Assembly: GCF_006088715.1 (NCBI RefSeq)
Contig: NZ_CP030771.1
Location: 1,240,001 to 1,304,000 of the forward strand
Direction of reading: 5' to 3'
Length of the DNA stretch: 64,000 nt
DNA from: Streptomyces sp. YIM 121038
GTDB taxonomy: Bacteria; Actinomycetota; Actinomycetes; Streptomycetales; Streptomycetaceae
The position numbers and the translations under genes were made by a program. The notes under the pieces were generated by a model. The model searched no databases. It had not been told where the DNA came from and saw only the letters and a program-made list of their open reading frames with translations. Positions 34,655-43,394 of this stretch are shown here, piece after piece. Numbering within the stretch: position 1 is the first letter of the stretch; every line of letters starts with the position of its first letter.

Positions 34655-36083
34655 TAGGACTCCGTTAGGTCTTCCTGTCGGTTTGGTTCGGGAGCATGTT
34701 GGGTGTGTGGACGCACATGACGTGATGCGTGTTCGGGCGAAGTTGGCGTTGTTCGTGGCGGATGTGTTCGCCTCGGTGCCGCGCAAGGACCAGCGGGCCA
34801 AGGGTGACTGCTATCTGCGGGGCCTGATGCTGGACGGCCGGCGCAAGTCGATCCAGGCGATGGCTTCTCGGCTGCCGGACGGCAACGAGCAGAACCTGCA
34901 GCAGTTCGTGGACCAGTCCACCTGGGACCCGATGCCGGTGCGGCGGCGGATCGCCGAGCGGATGACCGGGCTGATCGGCCCCGAGGCATGGGTGGTCGAT
35001 GACGTGTCCTTTCCCAAGGACGGCCGGATGTCGGTCGGTGTCGCACCTCAGTACTGCGGTGCGCTGGGCAAGCGGGCCAACTGCCAGGTCGCGGTGAGCG
35101 TGCATGCCGTCACCGCCACGGCCTCGTGCCCGTTGCAGTGGCACCTGTTCCTGCCCAAGGAGTGGGCCGCTGATACCGAGCGGCGCACCGCCTGCAAGGT
35201 ACCGGCGGACATCGGGCACCGCGAGAAGTGGCTGCTCGCCCTGGACATCCGCGACGAGCTCACCGCCTGGGGCATACCGCCCCGCGTCGTGCTCGCCGAC
35301 GCGGCCTACGGGACCAACGCAGCCTTCCGCACCGCGCTCACCGAGCGCGGCCTGGGCTATGTGCTGTCCATCCACGCCGACGCCACCGCCCGCCCCTTCG
35401 ACGCAGTCCCCGAGGCGCCCGCCCGCAAGGGCACCAACGGGTGCTGGCCCCATCCCCGCTACCGACAGGCACCCCTGGCCGTGTCCGCGCACGCCGCCAA
35501 CCTGGGGCACCGCGGCTTCACCGATGTCACCTGGCGCCAAGGCTCCCGCGGCCCACTGCACTCCCGCTTCGCGGCCCAGCGGGTACGCCCGGCAAGTAAC
35601 TCCATCGTCCGCCCGCTCAGGTCCCGGGCTTCGGCCGAACAGGGCTGGTGGGACGGCGTCCTGTCCGACCTGTGGCTGCTGGTCGAATGGCCCGCCGGCG
35701 CCGAAGAGCCCACCGAGTACTGGTTCTCCAACCTGCCCGCCCACACCAAGCTGGAAGACCTGGCCGGCTGGGCCAAGCTGCGCTGGCGCGTCGAACACGA
35801 CTACCGGGAGCTCAAACACGGCCTGGGACTGGACCACTTCGAGGGCAGGTCCTGGCCGGGCTGGCACCACCACGTCACCCTCGCCACCGCCGCCCACGCC
35901 TTCCTCACCGAACAGCGGCTCTCCCCAAAAGCCCCCACGCCGGCCCCACCCTCTACCTCGTCCTCGACCTCCTCCAGGACACGCTGAGGTGCTGGACCGG
36001 CATCTGCACCACCTGCCACCGCCCGCTACCCCGCCCCTACCAGCGGAAAGTAACAAGACCCCCTGCAACCTAACGGAGTCCTA
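34655..36083. mobile_element. IS701-family insertion sequence, complete
   Basis: Inverted ends TAGGACTCCGTTAGG (34655) and CCTAACGGAGTCCTA (ending 36083) are perfect. Each is flanked by CTAG (34651-34654 and 36084-36087), the typical IS701 target duplication. It is a different IS from the truncated copies at 22.3 and 24.6 kb, although those also abut CTAG. Confidence 0.92.
34707..35987 (+). CDS. IS701-family transposase
   Basis: 426 residues from GTG 34707 (VDAHDVMRVRAKLALFVADV), chosen by similarity to the family's usual MDAH... start. Landmarks: FASVPRKDQRAKGDCYLRGL, AWVVDDVSFPKDGRMSVGVA (Asp), PRVVLADAAYGTNAAFRTAL (Asp) and RVEHDYRELKHGLGLDHFEG (Glu). The open frame is intact, so it is probably active. 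Confidence 0.93.
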   Translation: MDAHDVMRVRAKLALFVADVFASVPRKDQRAKGDCYLRGLMLDGRRKSIQAMASRLPDGNEQNLQQFVDQSTWDPMPVRRRIAERMTGLIGPEAWVVDDVSFPKDGRMSVGVAPQYCGALGKRANCQVAVSVHAVTATASCPLQWHLFLPKEWAADTERRTACKVPADIGHREKWLLALDIRDELTAWGIPPRVVLADAAYGTNAAFRTALTERGLGYVLSIHADATARPFDAVPEAPARKGTNGCWPHPRYRQAPLAVSAHAANLGHRGFTDVTWRQGSRGPLHSRFAAQRVRPASNSIVRPLRSRASAEQGWWDGVLSDLWLLVEWPAGAEEPTEYWFSNLPAHTKLEDLAGWAKLRWRVEHDYRELKHGLGLDHFEGRSWPGWHHHVTLATAAHAFLTEQRLSPKAPTPAPPSTSSSTSSRTR

Positions 36084-36329
36084 CTAGGAGACTTCGTCCG
36101 AACCGGCACCGAACCTGTTCTGGACGGGACACCGATGAGTTGACTCCTCGTACACCCGGGACCGGCATTGACGGACTACCCAGTGGCTCGCCCCTACCAG
36201 CTGCCCCTCGCCGGCTTCCTCCCGCTCCTCCACCAGGTGGTGCCCTACGCGGTCCTGACCGCTGGCGTGTGAGCACCACACGAGCCCGCTGCTGCACTCT
36301 CCCCCGCCTGCGGTGCGAGGTGACCGCCA

Positions 36330-36467
36330 CGTCCTCGGAACCCCGGTTCAACGCCCGGGTCGCCGAGCGGCTCCGTGACCACACCGGTTATCGGGCCATC
36401 CAGCAACTGCCGGGCATCGGGACCAGCTAGCCGCAGTGCTGGTTGCCGAGATCGGCGACGTGCACGC
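36330..36467 (+). pseudogene. IS110-family transposase scrap
   Basis: Reads ERLRDHTGYRAIQQLPGIG in one frame and LAAVLVAEIGDVHAL after a one-base shift. Together they give the transposase_20 helix-hairpin-helix region of IS110 proteins. Nothing else of that element is present. Confidence 0.7.
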
Positions 36468-36515
36468 ACTGATCTACCTCGTCCCGGATCTGGCGCAGCG
36501 ACGGCGCGGCGGTCG

Positions 36516-37964
36516 TCAAACGGTGCTGTCCCTACCAGGGCGGGACCAGAACCTACGCCTCCTAAGGGACTCTGCTGCGCTCGGAGCGGCGGAAGGTGTT
36601 CCCCGTGCATCAGGGTGAGGGTTGCCGAGCACAGCAGTCCGCACGGCCAGCCAGTTTTGGGTCCGCCACCAGTTGAACAGCTGGCCGGTGGCGAGCACTG
36701 GAAAGGTGAGCGCGTCGACGAATTCTCTACGCTGGTACACCTCGGTAGGGCGCTCGGCAGGGTCGAGCCGGTGCTGATGGTTGACGATCAAGGCCGCGCA
36801 GGTGACCGGTTGGCTGGGGCGTAGCTTCGGCCATGTCTCCAGATGTCGTTGAAGCTGAGAGGTCAGTTTCTCCGGTGCTGCGCCGGACGCGGCTTTCACC
36901 TCGACCAGGCATGTGGCCCCGTCCAGCACGACGAGCAGGTCCGCCGACCGGGTGGCGCCCAGTTCGGTATCCAAATCGGTGACGGTGAATCCGGCGGCGC
37001 GCAGCACGACAGCCACAGCATCGACCAGTTCGCTGCCGCTGGCGTACAGGAGCCCGGACCGCACCGGTTCAGCCGCCTGGCGCGCCCGCTCGACGTCGGC
37101 CTGGAAGCGAGCCTTGTCGTCGAGGTAGCGGCGCTCCAACTCATCAAGGGCGACGCGGGCCTGCGTCTCCGCGGGCGTCTCCAGGTCGGCGTCGATGCTG
37201 TGGCGGGAACGGACACGACGCAGCGCGGCCGGGACAAGTTCGGGCAGGGCGCGCTGGACGATCCAGTCGACCACGGTGTTCCAGTCGACCGCGTCCGGGA
37301 TCAGGTACCAGATCTGCTGGCCGTTGCTGGGCGTCCAGCGAGCAACGATCGGTTCGCCCAGGCTGTCCACCAGGATCGGCACCAGTTCCCCTTCGGGCGG
37401 GTGGACAGTGGTCCCCTGAGGGCCCACCAGAGCCGTCGACTGCAGCGTCATGGCCCACCATGGGGCGTCGGCCGGGCGGTTCCGCAGTCGTAGGCCCAGG
37501 TCGCGGTCGGTCGCGTCCAGATCGGAAGCCAGGGAGACCTCCGCTCCTGCGGGCAGGCGCTTCCCAGCGATCGAGCCGGTGAAGCTGCGGAAGTGCACAC
37601 TGGCGTCGTAGCGGCTGAAGACGTTTCGGAGGCAGTCATCATCCACGTTGCCCATCGTGGCAATGATCAGCGCGGGCTCGCCACGCGAGGCCGCGCCGGA
37701 CAGGAAGCGCTCGAACTCGTCCGCACCCCGGCTGGCGAAGTGGCTCGGGTTGATGGCCACGGCGCAGGTACTGGTGTCCATGCCGAGCCAGCGTGGCTCA
37801 GCCCCTGCCTCGGTCCAAGAGATGTCTGCGTACTTGGCGGAGGCCGCGAAAAGCTGGTGCGCGTAGTCGGCTGCCTGCGAATCGGGCTCCGCCATCTCCG
37901 CAGGATTGTGAACAGCAACGTGGACAGCAATCAGGCCGTTCGAACCTTGGGAGTGTGCAGCCAT
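36516..37964 (-). CDS. protein with a C-terminal PD-(D/E)XK nuclease-like domain
   Basis: 482 residues from ATG 37964; an open frame extends upstream but with unlikely composition. About 1-300 is an unrecognised N-terminal region (HNPAEMAEPDSQAADYAHQL, WYLIPDAVDWNTVVDWIVQR). A helical linker follows (LDELERRYLDDKARFQADVE). Residues about 340-430 form a restriction-endonuclease-like core: LLYASGSELVDAVAVVLRAA, GFTVTDLDTELGATRSADLL, and VVLDGATCLVEVKAASG. The Asp ... Glu-x-Lys spacing (ADLLVVLDG...CLVEVKA) fits a PD-(D/E)XK site. It is a single gene amid IS scars, without a methyltransferase. Defence or DNA repair are possible roles, both inference. Confidence 0.72.
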   Translation of the reverse strand: MAAHSQGSNGLIAVHVAVHNPAEMAEPDSQAADYAHQLFAASAKYADISWTEAGAEPRWLGMDTSTCAVAINPSHFASRGADEFERFLSGAASRGEPALIIATMGNVDDDCLRNVFSRYDASVHFRSFTGSIAGKRLPAGAEVSLASDLDATDRDLGLRLRNRPADAPWWAMTLQSTALVGPQGTTVHPPEGELVPILVDSLGEPIVARWTPSNGQQIWYLIPDAVDWNTVVDWIVQRALPELVPAALRRVRSRHSIDADLETPAETQARVALDELERRYLDDKARFQADVERARQAAEPVRSGLLYASGSELVDAVAVVLRAAGFTVTDLDTELGATRSADLLVVLDGATCLVEVKAASGAAPEKLTSQLQRHLETWPKLRPSQPVTCAALIVNHQHRLDPAERPTEVYQRREFVDALTFPVLATGQLFNWWRTQNWLAVRTAVLGNPHPDARGTPSAAPSAAESLRRRRFWSRPGRDSTV

Positions 37965-38264
37965 GACAGCACCGTAGCGGCCGGGTATGACAACGCAGCC
38001 ACACTTCTCCCTCCCCGACAGTGCGCGGCCCTGCCGGTGGCACCAGCCCGTTCGACAGCATGTCGACCCGTTTCCCTTCTGGTCATACCGCCCTTGCAGT
38101 CGATCAGCACGATGGTTCAAGTTGCGTCACGACCAGCGCGGCCGCCCATGGCTATGAGCACCACGGGCAGGCGCCAACGCGCGTGGCGGTGCCACTCGCT
38201 GCAGACGCTCAAGGCGCTCACAGACGCCGCATCGGTATAAGCGGACCTCGCCGCTGGCGAACGC

Positions 38265-38301
38265 GAGGCCCCCTGCCAGCATCTGGCCGGCAGGGGGCCT
38301 C
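38265..38301 (-). terminator. hairpin terminator after the CdtB-SGNH gene
   Basis: A 13-bp perfect inverted repeat (GAGGCCCCCTGCC / GGCAGGGGGCCTC, loop 11 nt) lies 115 bp past the stop of the minus-strand gene at 38416. The stretch 37965-38264 holds no supported gene. Confidence 0.7.
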
Positions 38302-38415
38302 AGAGTCCATCACGTGTCACGTCGCTGTCACCAACCCCGTCGAGGGCGAAGTGATCAAGGCCCCGGATTAACCAACAGCGTCCGGGACGGTGCCGGGGCC
38401 GCCGTGGTGGTGTGG

Positions 38416-41400
38416 TCAGATCCGGACCCGGTGTGCCGGAGCCGTGCCTGCGGCGATCCGGTCGGCTGCGATCCAGCCTCCGGAGTCTCCGCCGTTGTTG
38501 ACCCAGGCGCTGATGCTTCCGTCGCTCTGCGACAGGAGGTAGTCGGCTTTGCCGTCGCCGTTGATGTCAGCGAAGCTGACATCGGCGCCGGAACCCGGCC
38601 CGCCGGGGCCGGAGGCGAAGGTGCCGTATTCGGTGAAGCCGCCCTTCCCGTCGCCTCCGTTGTTGATCCATGCTGTGACCGCGCCGTCGTCCGCGACGGA
38701 GAGGTAGTCGGCCTTGCCGTCGCCGTTGATGTCGGCGAAGCGGATGGTGGATCCCGGCTTGGCGCCGGAGGCGAAGGTGCCGCGGTCGGACCAGCCGTCC
38801 TTTCCATCGCCACCTCGGTTGAGGTGGGCCCGTACCGATCCGTCGTCCTCGACGACGAGGTAGTCGAGAAGGCCGTCACCGTCGATGTCGGCGAGCCGGA
38901 CCTTGTCACCGGGGGCGCCGACGCCCGAGGCGTAGGTGGTGGGGCTGCTCCAGCCGCGGAAGGTGGGCTTGCCGGACACCGAGGTGGGCGGGTTCCAGCC
39001 CTGGTGAGTTCGGGCCGTCACCGATCCGTCATCCCGGACGACGAGGTGGTCCGTGTACCCGTCTCCGTTGAGATCCATGAAGTAGACGCGGTTGGTCTCG
39101 TGGTCCTGGAAGGTGATGAACTTCTCGGACTTCGTCGTGCAGCCGATCCACTCCGTGGCGCCGGTCTCATCGACGACGAAGCAGTCGTCCTTGCCTCCGT
39201 TGAAGTTGATGCCGGTATGAACCGCGGAGCGGGCTCCGGGTGAACCTGCCGGTGCGAGTTTCACCGGGTCGCGCCACCCGGGCTGGGTGCTGTCGCCGCC
39301 GTTGTTGATCCATGCGGTCAGCGCACCGTTTTCCGCAAGGACGAGGTAGTCGGCCTTGCCGTCGCCGTTGACGTCGGCGAACCGGACGTTCTCGCGGGTG
39401 GCCTGCACGGGGGTAGACGGACCGGAGGCGAACTTCCGTGGGGCTTCGAAGCCACCGTGTCCGTCCCCGCCCTTGTTCGTCCAGACCCAGGTCTCGCCGG
39501 TGGATCGCACGACGAGGTAGTCGGCTTTGCCGTCGCCGTTGACGTCGGCGAAGCGGACGTTCTCGCGGGTGGCTTGTTCGGGCGTGTCGGGCCCGGAGGC
39601 GAAGGTGCCGTGGTCGATCCAGCCGCCGTGTCCGTCGCCTCCGTTGTTGATCCATGCTTTGACGGCGCCGTTGTCTTCGAGGACGAGGTAGTCGGCCTTG
39701 CCGTCGCCGTTGATGTCGGCGAAGCGCACCGTTTCGGCTGGGGCGACGCCTGCGGCGATTTGGCCTGCTTCTTCCCAGCCGCCGCCGCCCTTGGCGTCGG
39801 TGCCCTTGTTGATCCATGCTTTGACCGCGCCGTTGTCCTCCAGAACGAGGTAGTCGGCCTTGCCGTCACCGTTGATGTCGGCGAAGCGCACTCTTTCGGC
39901 TGGGGCGACGCCTGCGGCGATTTGGCCTGCTTCTTCCCAGCCGCCGCCGCCCTTGGCGTCGGTGCCCTTGTTGATCCATGCTTTGACCGCGCCGTTGTCC
40001 TCCAGAACGAGGTAGTCGGCCTTGCCGTCACCGTTGATGTCCACCGGGCCATCGCCCAGGTGGCCCGTGCTGCTCGGAGCGGACTTGATCTCCACGTTCT
40101 CGGTGATCCAGCCGTCCGCGGCCGCGGCGGCGACACTGTCGCAGAAGGCGTCGGCCAGCTTCGTGTAGCCGCTCGCGGTGGGGTGCAGGCCGTCGCCACC
40201 CTTCATGTCGCCCGCGTCGACGGCGCTCATGTTCACGAAGCGGATCTTCATTCCCTTGCTCCGCCAGGTGTCCACCAGGGGCGGCAGGAGCTTGTTGTAG
40301 GCGGTGAACAGCGGCTGGAAGCGCGCCCACTTGGTGTCGGGGTCGGTCGGGGCGATCGAGCCGAGCAGCACCGTCATGTCCGGCGCCATGGCGTGGATCT
40401 TCCCCAGCAGGGTGTCCATCCGGTCCCGCGCGTCCTGAGGACTGGTCGCGGCCCCCCGGTTGAGGTCGTTGGTGCCCGCCATCAGCGTGATCACGTTCGG
40501 CTTCGCTGCTGGCAGCCATCGGTCGAGGTCACCCTCGGAGTAGCCGGCGTTGTCGGCCAACTCGTCGATCCGCCAGCCCGGATGCCCCTCGTGGTCGCCG
40601 TCGAAGGTGCCGTCACCGTTCTTGCGGGAGCCGACGAAGTCCAGCTTGCCGGTGTGGCCCTCCAGCGCCTCCCACAGCTCCTTGCGGTAGCCCAGGCTGT
40701 CGTTGGAACTGCCGACTCCCTGGGTGATCGAGTCGCCCAGCGGCATCACCGTAAGCCGCGGCACCTCCCACGGGTCCCGATTCTCCAGGCCCGTGTGCTT
40801 GACCTTCACTCCGCTCGGGGCCACCGCGGGGCCGCCCTGGCACGCGAAAGCCCCGTACTGCTCGTGCGCGTCGTGCTGCCGCACCGTCTGGCTCAGGCAC
40901 TCCGAGAGGGCCTGCTGCCCGAAGGCGTTCGGATGGACGAACTCCTGGACCTCGCCTTGCGGCTTCCGGGAACCCGGCAGGTTCGGCAGATCCGGCAGAT
41001 GGTCGACCCAGCGCACCCATTCGGCCACGTTGGCGGACAGCGGGGACTGACGCGAGTTGTTCTCGTCCGCCAGCTTCGCGTGTTTGGAGTTCAGCTCGTG
41101 CCCTGAAAGAGCACGCCCCAGATCGAGGAAGACGGCCTTCTTCTCGATCGCGGCTCCCTTGAGAGCATCGGCGATCTTCGGGACGACGGTGCGGTTGGTC
41201 CAGGTGGCGTCCTCGTCGTAGAAGGGGAATCCGGCCTTGGAGTACCGGGCGTAGGTGTCGCCGGTCTCACGCATGTCCTCGGCACGCGGCAGCGGACTCG
41301 GGTAGGACTGGATCACCAGCGTGTAGTCCCCGTCCTCTCTCCCCGCCGCTCTCATGGCCGAGCGGATGGCGTCGACCGTGCCCTCGACGCTGCCTTTCAG

Positions 41401-42987
41401 GCCCGCCAGCTTCTCCTTGAGGGGGCCCTCCTCTCCGCCGTGGCAGGCGCCCTGGTTGAACATGAACCTGCGAGCACAGCGCTTCAGGACCCCGGAGAAG
41501 TCGAGGTCGTTCCCGCCGATGGACAGCGCGATCACCTTGATGTCGTGGCTGCCCGCCAGGGCACGCAACTGCTGGACTTGCGGTTCCTCACCCTTGAGAC
41601 CCACGCTCCGTACGTGCTTCGTCTCGGCGCCGGAACAGGCGATGTTGATGCGCCGCTCCGGTGGAATGCCGTAGATGTCGCCGCCTCGGATCTCGGCCAC
41701 GTCCGACCGATCACACCCATTGCCGCCCTGGTAGGAGGTGTCTCCATACACGGTCGTCAGGTCGTGCTCGCATCGCGTGTCGTCGTCGTTGCACTTGATG
41801 GCGGCCCGGTCGGTTCCCCACGCCGAGCCCGCGGTGCGGCTCGTCGGGTCGGCGTTACCGGCCCAGCGGCCGCCTTCACCGGAGATGAAGCTGTCGCCCA
41901 TGGACACGATCGTGTCCACTCCACAGGCATCCTCATCGGCGGCCGCACGAGCGGCGCGGCCCGGAGCACCATACAGGGTGCTCTTGTCCCAGGAACCGCT
42001 CTTGCAGCTGGGACGGTCGGCCGGGGCCGACCTGATGGGGAAGTGGTCGGAGGTGTCCCTGTTGCCCCGGGACACGGACAAGTTGGCGAGTGCGTCGTCG
42101 GCGACCAGGAAGTCCAAGGCGTAGCCGCCGCCCGCGCCGGCTTGCTGTGTGATGGCAGGAGGGCCGTCCGGCTTGCCGTTGTCGGTGACGTAGTAGGTGT
42201 GGGGCACGCCGAACGTGGACGGGCCGCTGTTGAAGTCGCCGACGATGCGCCAGTGGGCGCCCCCGACAGCGTCGCGGATGGCGTCGACCAGGGCGCGTGC
42301 GTGCGGGTTGGGCTTGTCGTCGGTGCGGATCGAGGCGGCGTGGACGCTGAAGTACCAAGTGTGGCCGAACCGTACGCCAAGCGCGGGCCGCTGCCGGATC
42401 CACTTGCGGTCGTCGCCGGTGACCCGGACGACTCTCACCTCGTCGGGGGCCTCCTTGGTCCAGATCGCCATGGACTTGCCCGCGTTGGAGCGGCCGGTCG
42501 TGGGGCGGTCCGGCTCGTCACCGGTTGTGGGGTCCGGCTCGTCATTCGGATCCTGTTGGTCTCCGTCCGACCCCCAGTCCTTCTTGTCCAGGATCTTCAG
42601 GTAGTACAGGTGCCCGAGATTCCTGTCGCGCGCGGTGGGGCGCCCCCATTGCTTGTGAAAGACCTGGTACTTCAGGCTGGGAAGCCCTTTCGCCGTACGG
42701 CCGTTGGCGCTGGTGTCGCTGGTGTAGCTGAGGTTCCGTTGCTCGTCAGGCGAGACGTAGTCGCTTGGTGGCTTCTGCGCCTCCTGCAAGGCGACGACAT
42801 CACCCTCGGGTAGCAGGTTCTGTCGCGCGTAGGTCCACTTGTTGCCGCCCTGCATGTTCCACGAGATGACACGCTCGTCGTTCCCCGTCAAGGTGATCTG
42901 GGCCTGTGCCGGTTGGATGCCGGCAGCACTGAGCAAGGTGGCCACCAAGGCCAGCGTCAGAGTGACCATGGCGCTGATGCGTGCCAT
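38416..42987 (-). CDS. secreted CdtB/DNase I-like + SGNH + SGNH + FG-GAP multidomain protein
   Basis: 1,523 residues from ATG 42987 (GGGGAGA upstream); an in-frame ATG at 43056 is less likely. Signal peptide about 1-29 (VTLTLALVATLLSAAGIQ...). Residues 37-320 are an endonuclease/exonuclease/phosphatase domain with CdtB-like motifs: WNMQGG (43-48), Glu69 in ALQEA, His216 in SVHAA, GDFN (Asp251, Asn253) and SDH (Asp314, His315), i.e. the whole catalytic set. Residues about 355-705 are SGNH hydrolase 1 (GDSF, Ser366; GGND; HPNAFG, His685). Residues about 743-955 are SGNH hydrolase 2 (GDSIT, Ser753; GTND; GDGLHP, Asp932 and His935). From about 980 to the end are ten DxNGDGxxD FG-GAP/VCBS modules that bind calcium. 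Probably exported, acting on nucleic acid or phosphoester and on ester substrates; a toxin role is inference. Confidence 0.88.
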   Translation of the reverse strand: MARISAMVTLTLALVATLLSAAGIQPAQAQITLTGNDERVISWNMQGGNKWTYARQNLLPEGDVVALQEAQKPPSDYVSPDEQRNLSYTSDTSANGRTAKGLPSLKYQVFHKQWGRPTARDRNLGHLYYLKILDKKDWGSDGDQQDPNDEPDPTTGDEPDRPTTGRSNAGKSMAIWTKEAPDEVRVVRVTGDDRKWIRQRPALGVRFGHTWYFSVHAASIRTDDKPNPHARALVDAIRDAVGGAHWRIVGDFNSGPSTFGVPHTYYVTDNGKPDGPPAITQQAGAGGGYALDFLVADDALANLSVSRGNRDTSDHFPIRSAPADRPSCKSGSWDKSTLYGAPGRAARAAADEDACGVDTIVSMGDSFISGEGGRWAGNADPTSRTAGSAWGTDRAAIKCNDDDTRCEHDLTTVYGDTSYQGGNGCDRSDVAEIRGGDIYGIPPERRINIACSGAETKHVRSVGLKGEEPQVQQLRALAGSHDIKVIALSIGGNDLDFSGVLKRCARRFMFNQGACHGGEEGPLKEKLAGLKGSVEGTVDAIRSAMRAAGREDGDYTLVIQSYPSPLPRAEDMRETGDTYARYSKAGFPFYDEDATWTNRTVVPKIADALKGAAIEKKAVFLDLGRALSGHELNSKHAKLADENNSRQSPLSANVAEWVRWVDHLPDLPNLPGSRKPQGEVQEFVHPNAFGQQALSECLSQTVRQHDAHEQYGAFACQGGPAVAPSGVKVKHTGLENRDPWEVPRLTVMPLGDSITQGVGSSNDSLGYRKELWEALEGHTGKLDFVGSRKNGDGTFDGDHEGHPGWRIDELADNAGYSEGDLDRWLPAAKPNVITLMAGTNDLNRGAATSPQDARDRMDTLLGKIHAMAPDMTVLLGSIAPTDPDTKWARFQPLFTAYNKLLPPLVDTWRSKGMKIRFVNMSAVDAGDMKGGDGLHPTASGYTKLADAFCDSVAAAAADGWITENVEIKSAPSSTGHLGDGPVDINGDGKADYLVLEDNGAVKAWINKGTDAKGGGGWEEAGQIAAGVAPAERVRFADINGDGKADYLVLEDNGAVKAWINKGTDAKGGGGWEEAGQIAAGVAPAETVRFADINGDGKADYLVLEDNGAVKAWINNGGDGHGGWIDHGTFASGPDTPEQATRENVRFADVNGDGKADYLVVRSTGETWVWTNKGGDGHGGFEAPRKFASGPSTPVQATRENVRFADVNGDGKADYLVLAENGALTAWINNGGDSTQPGWRDPVKLAPAGSPGARSAVHTGINFNGGKDDCFVVDETGATEWIGCTTKSEKFITFQDHETNRVYFMDLNGDGYTDHLVVRDDGSVTARTHQGWNPPTSVSGKPTFRGWSSPTTYASGVGAPGDKVRLADIDGDGLLDYLVVEDDGSVRAHLNRGGDGKDGWSDRGTFASGAKPGSTIRFADINGDGKADYLSVADDGAVTAWINNGGDGKGGFTEYGTFASGPGGPGSGADVSFADINGDGKADYLLSQSDGSISAWVNNGGDSGGWIAADRIAAGTAPAHRVRI
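39719..40042 (-). repeat. two nearly identical 162-bp tandem units inside the FG-GAP region
   Basis: Units 39719-39880 and 39881-40042 differ at only a few bases and encode 54-residue modules differing in one residue (AERVRF versus AETVRF). Such near-identity points to recent duplication and makes repeat-number variation or assembly collapse likely. Confidence 0.85.
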
Positions 42988-43394
42988 GGGTCTCCCCGTC
43001 CCGCAGGGCGAGCGTTCCCAGTGTCCGGGTGTCCGGGGTATGGGTGGTGTGTTCATGTGTCCGTTTCAGTCGCGGAGTGCCCGCTGTAGCAGCGGCCATC
43101 GGCGTTCGGGGTGGGGGCTGCACACGACCGTCGGCGCGTCGGCTTCATCTGGACTTCGCCTTTCGCCGTGCCCTTCCAGCGGAGGCTCGCGCCTGCTCAG
43201 CGTCTGGGTGTGCGACGGCCTTGCTGGACGGGCCGAACGGGCCGATCGTCGAGGTCATGCGTCGCGGGCGGACGGGCGTGCCCTTGTCAGCGTGGATCTC
43301 CACGACCGCCCGTGCTCATCGCGACGCCGTTCGAGGCTTGTCGGTCGGCGGGGGACCGGCGCACTCAGTCGGCTGCGCGGTCCGTGTCGGTTGT
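42988..43394. other. intergenic between the CdtB-SGNH gene and the MBL gene
   Basis: About 400 bp. It contains the upstream region of the minus-strand multidomain gene. No gene, operator or terminator could be supported. Confidence 0.4.

Noticed and set aside
38314..39243. + strand open frame opposite the FG-GAP region
   Set aside because: Mirrors the periodic repeats of the real minus-strand gene; Val/Asp/Gly runs reflect repeat composition only.
39719..40042. Possible CRISPR-like or satellite array
   Set aside because: The repeats are adjacent, in frame and encode FG-GAP modules; no spacers.
41440..42813. + strand open frame opposite the CdtB/SGNH domains
   Set aside because: Shadow frame; the opposite strand has complete catalytic motifs.
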